Origin: an uncultured Flaviramulus sp.
GTDB lineage: Bacteria; Bacteroidota; Bacteroidia; Flavobacteriales; Flavobacteriaceae
DNA: 64,000 bases
Assembly (NCBI GenBank): GCA_947495125.1
Contig: CANLXL010000003.1
Location: 523,086 to 587,085 of the forward strand
Reading direction: 5' to 3'
Shown: piece after piece, positions 48,023 through 56,533 of the stretch
Numbering within the stretch: position 1 is the first letter of the stretch
Layout: every line of letters begins with the position of its first letter
Translations under genes and position numbers: made by a program
Notes under the pieces: model-generated
What the model was told of the DNA's origin: nothing
The model's input: only the letters and a program-made list of their open reading frames with translations
Databases searched by the model: none

Positions 48023-48685
48023 ATGCTACTAGAAATTAAAGACCTGTTTAAATGGGTGAATTCAGGAGGAAATAGAATATTCCTATTAAACGACATCGAG
48101 TTAACCGTTAATGAAGGCGATTTTATCTCCATTATGGGGCCATCCGGATCGGGGAAAACAACCTTACTCAATGTGATAGGTATGTTGGATGATTTTAATG
48201 AAGGGGAATACAATTTCCTTCACGAACCTGTTCACACTTTAAAAGAAAAATACCGCGCCAATTTGTATAAAGAATATATTGGATTTGTATTTCAATCCTA
48301 TCATTTAATTGACGAATTAACAGTTTATGAAAATATTGAAACCCCATTATTGTATAAAAAATGTTCATCGGCAGAACGAAAAGCGATGGTGGCCGATATG
48401 TTGGACCGATTTAATATTGTTGGGAAAAAAGATCTCTTTCCGGCACAATTAAGTGGCGGACAACAACAGTTAGTAGGTATTGCCAGAGCCTTAATAACAA
48501 ACCCCAAACTCATCCTTGCCGATGAACCCACCGGAAACCTAAATTCCAAGCAAGGCGAAGAGATCATGAATCTGTTTAAGCAGCTAAATGATGAAGGTGT
48601 GACGATCATTCAGGTAACACATTCTGAAAAAAATGCAACCTATGGTTCACGAATAATCAATCTGTTAGATGGAAGGATAGTATAA
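48023..48685 (+). CDS. ABC transporter ATPase, MacB/LolD type, diverged (ATPase 2)
   Basis: This 220-residue nucleotide-binding subunit is a paralogue of the one at 13098. Walker A GPSGSGKTT (39-47), Q91, Walker B LILADE (163-168) and H200 are intact. Two motifs differ from ATPase 1: the signature continues LSGGQQQLVGIARA (Leu150 where Arg is usual), and the D-loop reads GNLNS with Asn174 instead of Asp. The D-loop Asp helps organise the partner's ATP site in the NBD dimer. With permeases that are themselves asymmetric fused dimers, a heterodimer of ATPases 1 and 2 would be natural. It is flanked by permease 14 (19 nt upstream) and permease 15 (36 nt downstream). Confidence 0.93.
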   Translation: MLLEIKDLFKWVNSGGNRIFLLNDIELTVNEGDFISIMGPSGSGKTTLLNVIGMLDDFNEGEYNFLHEPVHTLKEKYRANLYKEYIGFVFQSYHLIDELTVYENIETPLLYKKCSSAERKAMVADMLDRFNIVGKKDLFPAQLSGGQQQLVGIARALITNPKLILADEPTGNLNSKQGEEIMNLFKQLNDEGVTIIQVTHSEKNATYGSRIINLLDGRIV

Positions 48686-48692
48686 AAAGATC

Positions 48693-48721
48693 CATCATTA
48701 ATCAAAAAACGATAACCAATT
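48693..48721 (+). repeat. Shared leader sequence before permease 15
   Basis: The gap begins CATCATTAATCAAAAAACGA, close to the leaders of permeases 2, 4 and 5 although it lies some 25 kb away and behind an ATPase gene rather than a permease. This suggests that the module ATPase plus leader plus permease is the old unit and the inner permeases were added later. Confidence 0.6.
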
Positions 48722-51160
48722 ATGATAAGGAATTATTTCAAAATAGCCTGGAGGAGCCTTAAAAAGCAACCCTTCTTCACCTTCTTAAATATATTTGGAC
48801 TTGCCATAGGTATGGCGGGAAGTTTACTTATAGGTCTATATATTTATAATGAGTTGAATTACGATACGATGTTTCCTGATGCAGACAGGATATATCGAAT
48901 AAATGCCGATATAAAATTTGGAGGTGAAATTGCGGAACATTCTGAGGGACCAGCCCCTTTAGCAAAAACACTTGTAAAAGATATCCCTCAAATAGAAATG
49001 GCGATGCGGTTTAGAAATAATTATAGCTTACTTATTAGAAAAGATGATGCCGCTGCTAATATAAAAGAAGAAGAAACCACTTTTGTGGACGATTCTTTTT
49101 TCGACATGTTTGGTCTCGATTTAATCGTTGGAGATACTAAAACAGCTTTAGAGAAGCCTAATACTTTAGTTTTAACAAGAACAGCTGCTGAAAAGCATTT
49201 TAGTGTTAACAATGCTTTAGGGCAAACGCTCTTATTAGATAATGATATTACCTATGTTGTAACTGGTGTTATTGAGGATTTACCAAAAAATTCACTATTA
49301 CGAAACCACAGTGTATTTATGTCGATGGCAAGTTATGCAGATTCATTTGTAAACAATTGGGGCAATCATAATTATTACACGTTTATCAAGCTATTACCAA
49401 CAGCCAAAATTGATGATGTTGAGGAGCCATTACAGAATATTTTTAGTAATTATGTTATTCCCTTCGTCCAAACTAAAATGCCGGGAATTACAGAAGAGAG
49501 TTTTTTAGCTTCTGGTAATTATTACAATTTTGGTACTATTAATATAAAAGATATTCATTTACACTCTCATAGATTTCCGGAGCTTAGCCCTAATGGTCAT
49601 ATTCAAGATGTTTATATCCTATCGTTTATAGCCTTGTTTCTTATTGTTTTAGCCGGTGTTAATTTTATGAATCTATCAACTGCACAGTCATTGAAACGTG
49701 CCAAAGAAGTAGGAATTCGTAAAACATTGGGTTCAAGCAAAATAGAGTTAATAAGTCAGTTTTTAGCAGAATCAGGTTTAATAACATTTGTTTCTCTGGC
49801 AATAGCCGTAATTGTTGCAGCCATTATGATGCCATTTTTTAACGAGCTTTCAGGAAAAGCTGTTTCAATACCTTATATGAGTCTGTCATTCTGGTTAATA
49901 CTATTGGCAAGTACCATTGTATTAGGACTTTTCTCAGGCATGTATCCGGCCTTTTTTATGTCCAGATTTATTCCGGTTAATGTGCTTAAAGGCGGCGGAG
50001 AAACAGGCACTGGAGGCAGAGGTATTAGAGGTTTATTAGTTGTTTTTCAATTTGCAATCTCTGTGTTTTTAATTGTGGGTACTCTAGTTGTTTTTCAGCA
50101 ATTAGACTTTATACAGAGCAAAGATCTGGGATATTCAAAAGATAGGGTTTTAGTTGTTAATGATCTTGGTGCATTAGAAAATCAGAGTCAAAGAGAATCT
50201 TTCAAAACGGAAGTGCAACAATTGGCATCAGTAAAAAGTACAACCCTAAGTAGTTTTTTCCCAACACCTTCTAATAGAAATGATAGCTCCTTTTTCGAGG
50301 AAGGTGTCATGGATCTGGATAGCGCAATACAAATGCAAAATTGGCGTATAGATTTTGATTATATATCGACTTTAGATCTAGAAATTATGGTTGGACGCGA
50401 TTTTAATAGACAATTTAAAACGGATTCTTTAAGTGTCGTTATAAACGAATCCGCAGTTAATATTTTAGGAGTTACACCAGAAGAAGCTCTTGGGAAGCGA
50501 ATAACAGATGATATTGGCGACGAAAACCCTAAATTTTATACGGTTATAGGTGTGGTTAAGAATTTTCATTATGAATCGTTACGAGAAAATATTGGGGCTT
50601 TAGGCATGATGATAGGGGACTACTCCAATGCGTTAGCAGTAAAAGTTACTGCAGGCGATTATGCCAGTACTATTTCAAGTATTGAAAGTCTCTGGAAAAA
50701 GATGGCACCGGGACAACTTTTCGATTACTATTTTATTGAAGAGTCTTTTAATGCAACCTATGACGCCGAACAGCGTTTGGGTAAGATTTTTATAACATTT
50801 ACCATATTGTCCATTTTAATTGCCTGTTTAGGCTTATTCGGGTTGGCCGCTTTTAATGCCGAAAGACGCTCTAAAGAAGTAGGTATCCGAAAGGTTTTAG
50901 GAGCTACTATTAGCCAAATAACCTATAAGCTTTCCATCGATTTTTTAAAGCTGGTAGCTATTGCCATTTTGGTGTCTTTACCTTTAGCCTGGTATGCGAT
51001 GAGTAAGTGGTTAGAAGATTTTGAATACCGTATAGAAATAGGGTGGGGCGTTTTTGTGTTAGCAACAGTTCTGGCGGTTATAATTTCCATTTTAACCGTG
51101 AGTTTTCAAGGAATTAAAGCTGCTATTGTAAACCCTATTAAAAGTTTAAGAACCGAATAA
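48722..51160 (+). CDS. MacB/FtsX-type ABC permease 15 of 15
   Basis: The last permease has 812 residues and starts MIRNYFKIAWRSL. Coupling motifs EVGIRKTLG and EVGIRKVLG are normal. Between helices 4 and 5 it has a Gly-rich cytoplasmic loop (KGGGETGTGGRGIRG) not seen in the others. The first periplasmic domain ends with MPGITEESFLASGNYYNF, like permease 8. The tail is NPIKSLRTE. It directly follows ATPase 2 and precedes the outer-membrane channel gene, so ATPase 2, this permease and the channel resemble a complete stand-alone exporter unit. Confidence 0.93.
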   Translation: MIRNYFKIAWRSLKKQPFFTFLNIFGLAIGMAGSLLIGLYIYNELNYDTMFPDADRIYRINADIKFGGEIAEHSEGPAPLAKTLVKDIPQIEMAMRFRNNYSLLIRKDDAAANIKEEETTFVDDSFFDMFGLDLIVGDTKTALEKPNTLVLTRTAAEKHFSVNNALGQTLLLDNDITYVVTGVIEDLPKNSLLRNHSVFMSMASYADSFVNNWGNHNYYTFIKLLPTAKIDDVEEPLQNIFSNYVIPFVQTKMPGITEESFLASGNYYNFGTINIKDIHLHSHRFPELSPNGHIQDVYILSFIALFLIVLAGVNFMNLSTAQSLKRAKEVGIRKTLGSSKIELISQFLAESGLITFVSLAIAVIVAAIMMPFFNELSGKAVSIPYMSLSFWLILLASTIVLGLFSGMYPAFFMSRFIPVNVLKGGGETGTGGRGIRGLLVVFQFAISVFLIVGTLVVFQQLDFIQSKDLGYSKDRVLVVNDLGALENQSQRESFKTEVQQLASVKSTTLSSFFPTPSNRNDSSFFEEGVMDLDSAIQMQNWRIDFDYISTLDLEIMVGRDFNRQFKTDSLSVVINESAVNILGVTPEEALGKRITDDIGDENPKFYTVIGVVKNFHYESLRENIGALGMMIGDYSNALAVKVTAGDYASTISSIESLWKKMAPGQLFDYYFIEESFNATYDAEQRLGKIFITFTILSILIACLGLFGLAAFNAERRSKEVGIRKVLGATISQITYKLSIDFLKLVAIAILVSLPLAWYAMSKWLEDFEYRIEIGWGVFVLATVLAVIISILTVSFQGIKAAIVNPIKSLRTE

Positions 51161-51191
51161 TTATAGAATTAATAAAGATTTTAAAACATAA

Positions 51192-52622
51192 ATGATGAAG
51201 ATAAGAACAATTGGAATATGGGTTTTTGTATGGAATTTATTCCTTGGTGTTGGATTTGCTCAGAGCAGCCAGCAATCGCAGTTTACATTAGAGGATTGTA
51301 TTGCTTTGGCATTAGAGAATAATAACGATCTAAAGCGTTCAGACCTTCAAACAAAATCATCAATTATAAATTTCAAACAATCGAAAAATGAGTTACTCCC
51401 TACCCTTAATGCGAATTATAACATTGGCGTAAACGACGGGAGGAGTATAGACCCGTTTACCAATAGTTATAGCAATCAGGAACTCACATTTTCAACCTTA
51501 GGAGTGAACTTGAATACCACGGTTTTTAATGGGTTTAGGGTGTTGAACAGTATTAAACAAAGTAAGTTTAATATGAAGGCTTCTGAAATGGAATTGGAAG
51601 AAATCAGACAAAATTTAATTCTTCAGGTTACCGTTGGCTACATTCGAATACTCAATAGCAGGGATCTTTTAGATCTCTCGAAGGCGCGATTAATAACGAC
51701 TGAAGCACAATTAAAACGATTACAAACCCAATATGAAGAAGGTGTTGGAAACCCTGTTGATTACACCGATATGCAAGGACAATTTGCCATCGATAAAGTG
51801 AATATTATTGAAGCTGAGAACAGCCTTAACTCCGCAATTTTAGATTTTATGGTCTTGTTAAATTTAGACTCGGATTCTGAAAAGGACTTTGAAAACGTTT
51901 CAGGTTTGATAGCATCGGAAACATACGCACACACCGCTAGCGACGTGTATAATGATGCTTTGCAAAATTTGGCCACATTTAAATCGAAACAATTTCGCAT
52001 TGATGCTGCTAATAGTGGTATTAAGGTAGCGCGGTCGGGGTATTACCCGGAAATCTCTGTTTTCGGACAATTAAACACTAATTATTCAAGCGCTGCTGAG
52101 GTGTTCACTGAAACGGGGACTAGCATTACTGAGACAGGAGATTTTGTTACTATAGCCAATCAGGATTATCCGGTGCTTCAAAATCAAAAAGAATTTTCAG
52201 CAAGTAAAATTAGTTATGAAGACCAATTTGATAACAATCTTAATACTGTGGTGGGTATCTCGGTAAGGGTGCCGTTGTTCAACGGGTTTAGAGCGAAAAA
52301 TGCGGTGCAATTAGAAAAGATAGCATTGGAAGAATCCAAGCTGGAGTTAGAGAGCACAAAACTTCTTTTTAAGCAATCGATCGAGCAGGCTTATAATGAT
52401 ATGGAATCGGCATTTAACAGGTATCATATTTTACGAGATCAGGTAACAGCCTTCGAAGAATCGTATCGTATAAATGAAGTACGATTTAATAACGGTGTGT
52501 CCAATATTATAGAATACATTAGCAGTAAAAATAATATGGACGCCGCTCAACTTAATTTGAATAAGGCTAAGTATGAGTATTTGTTGCGTGTTAAAATCTT
52601 AGATTATTATCGGGGGATTTAA
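51192..52622 (+). CDS. TolC-family outer-membrane channel protein
   Basis: The 476-residue precursor has a signal peptide (about 1-23, ending GFAQ) and two outer-membrane efflux (OEP) repeats, each a pair of long helices with a strand-loop insert. The first begins FTLEDCIALALENNNDLKRS and the second has the parallel pattern ASKISYEDQFDNNLNTVVGI, with closing VRFNNGVSNIIEYISSKNNM. Both halves contain the typical VPLFNGFRAKN / TTVFNGFRVLN turn. It forms the trimeric exit duct for tripartite exporters. It is the last gene of the + strand locus and the only channel in it, complementing the adaptor gene at the front of the locus. Confidence 0.94.
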   Translation: MMKIRTIGIWVFVWNLFLGVGFAQSSQQSQFTLEDCIALALENNNDLKRSDLQTKSSIINFKQSKNELLPTLNANYNIGVNDGRSIDPFTNSYSNQELTFSTLGVNLNTTVFNGFRVLNSIKQSKFNMKASEMELEEIRQNLILQVTVGYIRILNSRDLLDLSKARLITTEAQLKRLQTQYEEGVGNPVDYTDMQGQFAIDKVNIIEAENSLNSAILDFMVLLNLDSDSEKDFENVSGLIASETYAHTASDVYNDALQNLATFKSKQFRIDAANSGIKVARSGYYPEISVFGQLNTNYSSAAEVFTETGTSITETGDFVTIANQDYPVLQNQKEFSASKISYEDQFDNNLNTVVGISVRVPLFNGFRAKNAVQLEKIALEESKLELESTKLLFKQSIEQAYNDMESAFNRYHILRDQVTAFEESYRINEVRFNNGVSNIIEYISSKNNMDAAQLNLNKAKYEYLLRVKILDYYRGI

Positions 52623-52647
52623 TATCTAAATCAAATTTTGTATTAAG

Positions 52648-52672
52648 TAGGTTTCGACAAGCTCAACCGGAC
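52648..52672. repeat. Possible short dispersed intergenic repeat
   Basis: The convergent spacer between the channel gene and galT contains GTTTCGACAAGCTCAACC, a sequence of the kind often scattered between genes in Bacteroidota. It has no second copy in this window, so the assignment is a guess from general knowledge. No clear terminator hairpin was found in this 93-bp gap. Confidence 0.3.
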
Positions 52673-52715
52673 AACTTAGGTTATAGGGGCTTTTAAGACA
52701 CCTTCCTTAGCTATA

Positions 52716-53753
52716 TCAGATTAGATTCCGAATCATTTTGGCTGCGATTTCGGCTGTAATATCCCGCTGCGGTGAACCAAACATTTCGTAGCCTACCATA
52801 AACTTTTTTACGGTTGCGCTGCGTAATAAGGGGGGATAAAAACTCATGTGCCAATGCCAATGGCTATGATCATTATCGTTAGTAGGCGATTGATGAATAC
52901 CGCTAGAATAAGGGAATGAGCAATTAAATAATTTGTCGTAGGCTTTGGTTAAAACCGATATAGCTTCTGCGAATTGTAATGCTTCATTCTCATCCAGGTC
53001 TAATATATTTGGTTGATGCTTCTTAGGAGCAATCATGGCCTCAAAAGGCCACACAGCCCAAAAGGGAATAAGCACAACAAAAGCATCATTTTCATAAATA
53101 ACACGTTCTTTTTTCGTTAGTTCCTGCTCTAAATAATCACCTAAAAGACTGTGATTATTTTTCATATAGTATGTTCTTTGTTGTTTGTTTTTTTTATCCA
53201 CTTCATTAGGAAGTGTTGACTGACTCCAAATTTGCCCATGAGGATGCGGATTACTACATCCCATAACAGCTCCTTTATTTTCAAAAATCTGGACATAGTT
53301 TATGCTTGGATTTTTAGAAAGTTCTTGATATTCATTTTGCCAGGCAAAAACAACCTTTTGAATTGCAGTAGCATTCATATCTGCCAAACTTTTCGAGTGG
53401 TCGGGACTAAAACAAATTACTTTACAGATACCTTGTTCACTCTGCGCCACTAATAATCCATCTTCCACCGAAAAGGTTTTAGAGTCTTTTTGCAGTGCCG
53501 AAAAGTCGTTGGTAAATACAAACACATCTTTATAATCTGGGTTGACCTCACCATTAATTCTGGTATTCCCGGCACATAGATAGCAATGTTTGTCATGAGC
53601 AGGCCTTACTTCATTTGAGATCGCTTCGTTTTGGCCTTGCCACGGTCTCTTTGCACGATGCGGGGATACTAAAACCCATTCACCGGTTAGGATATTTAAG
53701 CGTTTATGTGAAAAATCTTGTAAATCTGTATTCATTTTGAATGCGTTGATCAT
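52716..53753 (-). CDS. galT: Galactose-1-phosphate uridylyltransferase
   Basis: This 345-residue cytoplasmic enzyme swaps UMP between UDP-glucose and galactose-1-phosphate in the Leloir pathway. The catalytic HPH triplet is seen in NPHPHGQIW (His170-Pro-His172, His172 the nucleophile by position) and a zinc-type CxxC in HCYLC (Cys57, Cys60). Start block GEWVLVSPHRAKRPWQGQ is typical. The first codon overlaps the galK stop by one base (TAATG), so the two are translationally coupled; an ATG six codons later is an alternative start. galE is not present in the cluster, so epimerase must be encoded elsewhere. Confidence 0.97.
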   Translation of the reverse strand: MINAFKMNTDLQDFSHKRLNILTGEWVLVSPHRAKRPWQGQNEAISNEVRPAHDKHCYLCAGNTRINGEVNPDYKDVFVFTNDFSALQKDSKTFSVEDGLLVAQSEQGICKVICFSPDHSKSLADMNATAIQKVVFAWQNEYQELSKNPSINYVQIFENKGAVMGCSNPHPHGQIWSQSTLPNEVDKKNKQQRTYYMKNNHSLLGDYLEQELTKKERVIYENDAFVVLIPFWAVWPFEAMIAPKKHQPNILDLDENEALQFAEAISVLTKAYDKLFNCSFPYSSGIHQSPTNDNDHSHWHWHMSFYPPLLRSATVKKFMVGYEMFGSPQRDITAEIAAKMIRNLI

Positions 53754-54904
53754 TATGGTATTATTCCTGTGCCGTTAGAAAGTTCAATAGCGTAAATGGA
53801 ACAGGCTTTATTAAATCTGTTTTTATAAGCTTTAGAAACTGTTTCCTGAAAACTTTTGGAAGCTTTTTTTGCAACCAAATTTATCGTGCAGCCTCCAAAA
53901 CCACCACCCATCATTCTGGCGCCGGCAACGTGCCCGTTTAATTTGGCTTGATCCACTAGAAAATCCAGCTCATCACAACTGACTTTATATTGTGTTTTTA
54001 GACCATGATGCGAGTCATAAATTAAGTTCCCCAATGCGGTTATGTTGTTATTTTGAATTGCTTTTGAGGCTTCTACAACACGCTCATTTTCTTGAATTAC
54101 ATATAAGGCTTTTTGGTAATTCTCTTCAGAGACTTCATCTTTTATTGATAATAGATCGACTTCTGTAGCATCTCTTAATGCCATAATATTTAACATGCTT
54201 GCAACACTTTCACAAACAGAGCGTCTGTCGTTATACGCGCTATCAGACAGACTATGTTTAACATTGGTGTTAATTAAGATGAGTTCATGATCTTTAAAAT
54301 CTATTTCAAAAGGATCAGATTCAACCGTTCTGCAATCTAAAAGCAATGCGTTGTTTTTTATCCCGAACATACTCGCATATTGGTCCATAATTCCACACTT
54401 TACGCCAACATAATTATGCTCTGCTCGCTGGGATATAAAGATCATCTCTTGTCTGGTAAAACCTAAATTAAAAAGGGTGTTTAATCCAAAAACGATACTA
54501 TTTTCTAAAGCTGCAGAAGACGACATACCTGCACCACCGGGAATATCACCTCCAAAAACGATGTTAAAACCTGCTTCAATTTTTTTGCCTTTCTTTTGAA
54601 TTTCTGCAATAACACCCAATACATAATTCCCCCAGTGTTCTTTATCAAGCAATTGAATATTATCTAGGGAAAACGCAATGGTTTCATGTTTATTGATGGC
54701 ATAAACCTGACATGAGTTTGAATCATTTTTTTGAAAGGCCGCGACAATACCTTTATTTACGGCAGCCGGAAATACGAAACCATCATTATAATCGGTGTGT
54801 TCGCCAATAATATTAATTCTTCCGGGTGAAAATATGAGTAAAGGCTCGGTTTTAAATCTATCAATAAAACCGGACTTTACCTGTGCTACTAATGATGCGT
54901 TCAT
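53753..54904 (-). CDS. galK: Galactokinase
   Basis: This 383-residue GHMP-family kinase phosphorylates galactose at C1. Motif 1 PGRINIIGEHTDYNDG (27-42) is the galactokinase signature and contacts the sugar. Motif 2 GGDIPGGAGMSSSAALE (118-134) is the ATP-binding loop. D174 in CGIMDQYAS is the catalytic base, and motif 3 RMMGGGFGGC lies near the C-terminus. The gene sits directly between the symporter gene (stop and start touch without a gap) and galT (1-nt overlap), clearly one operon. Confidence 0.97.
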   Translation of the reverse strand: MNASLVAQVKSGFIDRFKTEPLLIFSPGRINIIGEHTDYNDGFVFPAAVNKGIVAAFQKNDSNSCQVYAINKHETIAFSLDNIQLLDKEHWGNYVLGVIAEIQKKGKKIEAGFNIVFGGDIPGGAGMSSSAALENSIVFGLNTLFNLGFTRQEMIFISQRAEHNYVGVKCGIMDQYASMFGIKNNALLLDCRTVESDPFEIDFKDHELILINTNVKHSLSDSAYNDRRSVCESVASMLNIMALRDATEVDLLSIKDEVSEENYQKALYVIQENERVVEASKAIQNNNITALGNLIYDSHHGLKTQYKVSCDELDFLVDQAKLNGHVAGARMMGGGFGGCTINLVAKKASKSFQETVSKAYKNRFNKACSIYAIELSNGTGIIP

Positions 54905-56491
54905 TTATGCGAAGTATATATAGATACCTATAACGATAACACAAATTCCGATACCTACAGTTTTTAAATGCTTCCATGGTGTTATATCGACCTGGTTAGT
55001 ATATTCTAGTTTAAAAGCTTCTTTGCGAGGATAATATTTACCAATAAGAAGCATAATAAGAACATTTAATACGAATAAAATGGCCATAACATGTAAAAAG
55101 TGAGGATAATCGTCGGTACCAACCACATATGGTTTTAAGATAAACTGGCTTAGGCTATATAATACAACCCCGGAAATAATCGCGATTTTCGCAGCAATTG
55201 CAGGGACATATTTGGTTAGGTAACCTACAACGATAATAGTTAAAATTGGAATACTGTAACAACCATTCACTTCTTGTAAATAACCAAATAAGCCATCGGG
55301 AGCATTAGCAATAAGAGGTGCTATGCACATGGATAGAACGGCTAGAATAACGCCAAAAGATTTTCCGGCAAATACGGTTTCTTTTTCCGTAGCATCCGTT
55401 TTTATATGAGATTTGTAAATATCAACTCCAAATAAGGTGACTGAACTGTTTAATGCCGAGTTGAACGAACTTAAGATGGCGCCAAACAATACGGCTGCGA
55501 AGAACCCTACAAGAGTGGCGGGTAGGACTTTCGTCACTAACATTGGATAGGCTTGGTCCGGATTATCTAAAGTTCCTCCGAACATATGAAAGGCTATGAT
55601 TCCTGGAAGTACAACAATTAATGGTCCCAGAATTTTAATGAACGACGCTAATAAGAGTCCTTTTTGACCTTCTTTTAAATCTTTGGCTCCCAAAGCACGT
55701 TGAATAATCGCCTGATTTGTCCCCCAATAAAACAATTGTACCAACATCATCCCTGTAAAAATGGTTCCAAATGGAACAGAAGCATTTGGCCCTCCCATCG
55801 ATTTAAACTTATCGGGATTGGACTCCATTAACACCGAAATTCCCTTCAATATGCTGTCGTCACCTATGGCAAGGAGTCCGAATATTGGAATCAATAAACC
55901 GCCAACTAATAAACCAATAGCATTAATTAAATCGGAGACCGCTACCGCCTTCAGTCCTCCAAAAATGGCATAGATTGAACCTATGATTCCTATACCCCAA
56001 ACGGTGATCCATAGTGCTTCGGTTTCACTAACATTGAGCATATTAGGAACATCAAACATGGTATTTATAGCTAAAGCTCCGGAATAAAGAACAATAGGGA
56101 GCAATACCACAACATAACCGCTTAAAAACAAACCAGAGGTTATGGTTTTAGTGACTTTATCATACCGCTTTTCAAGAAACTGAGGAACGGTTGTAATGCC
56201 TCCTCTTAAGTATCTCGGCAATAAAAAAACAGCGGTCACAACCATGGCTATAGCTGCCAAAGTTTCCCAAGCCATGACTAAAATACCTTCCTTAAAGGCA
56301 CTACCATTTAGACCAACAATCTGTTCGGTCGATAGATTGGTTAATAATAGTGAACCGGCGATTACAACGCCTGTTAAACTTCGTCCTCCTAAAAAATAAC
56401 CATCGGAAGAGCTCTCATCCGTTTTTCTGGTTTTTAGGTAGGCAATAACTGCCACTAAAAGTGTAAATCCTAAAAATGATAAAATCTGCAT
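54905..56491 (-). CDS. Sodium/sugar symporter (SSS family), probably galactose
   Basis: The 528-residue inner-membrane protein has about fourteen hydrophobic segments and the SSS/SGLT hallmarks: the unwound first core helix with LLTNLSTEQIVGLNGSAF (about 53-70), FGGLKAVAVSDLINAIGLLVGG, and FNSALNSSVTLFGVDIY. Such transporters bring in sugar with Na+. Its place in front of galK and galT and behind the GntR regulator makes galactose, or a galactoside, the likely substrate. It starts 42 nt after the regulator's stop codon. I saw no TAnnTTTG promoter in that short gap, so it is probably transcribed from the regulator promoter. Confidence 0.92.
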   Translation of the reverse strand: MQILSFLGFTLLVAVIAYLKTRKTDESSSDGYFLGGRSLTGVVIAGSLLLTNLSTEQIVGLNGSAFKEGILVMAWETLAAIAMVVTAVFLLPRYLRGGITTVPQFLEKRYDKVTKTITSGLFLSGYVVVLLPIVLYSGALAINTMFDVPNMLNVSETEALWITVWGIGIIGSIYAIFGGLKAVAVSDLINAIGLLVGGLLIPIFGLLAIGDDSILKGISVLMESNPDKFKSMGGPNASVPFGTIFTGMMLVQLFYWGTNQAIIQRALGAKDLKEGQKGLLLASFIKILGPLIVVLPGIIAFHMFGGTLDNPDQAYPMLVTKVLPATLVGFFAAVLFGAILSSFNSALNSSVTLFGVDIYKSHIKTDATEKETVFAGKSFGVILAVLSMCIAPLIANAPDGLFGYLQEVNGCYSIPILTIIVVGYLTKYVPAIAAKIAIISGVVLYSLSQFILKPYVVGTDDYPHFLHVMAILFVLNVLIMLLIGKYYPRKEAFKLEYTNQVDITPWKHLKTVGIGICVIVIGIYIYFA

Positions 56492-56533
56492 AATCTGATT
56501 GTATTAGTTAATATGTATTGTTCTATACGAAAA

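Noticed and set aside
13792..51160. The permease array as a broken or frameshifted gene series
   Set aside because: All fifteen frames run from start to stop at family-typical length with both coupling motifs present.
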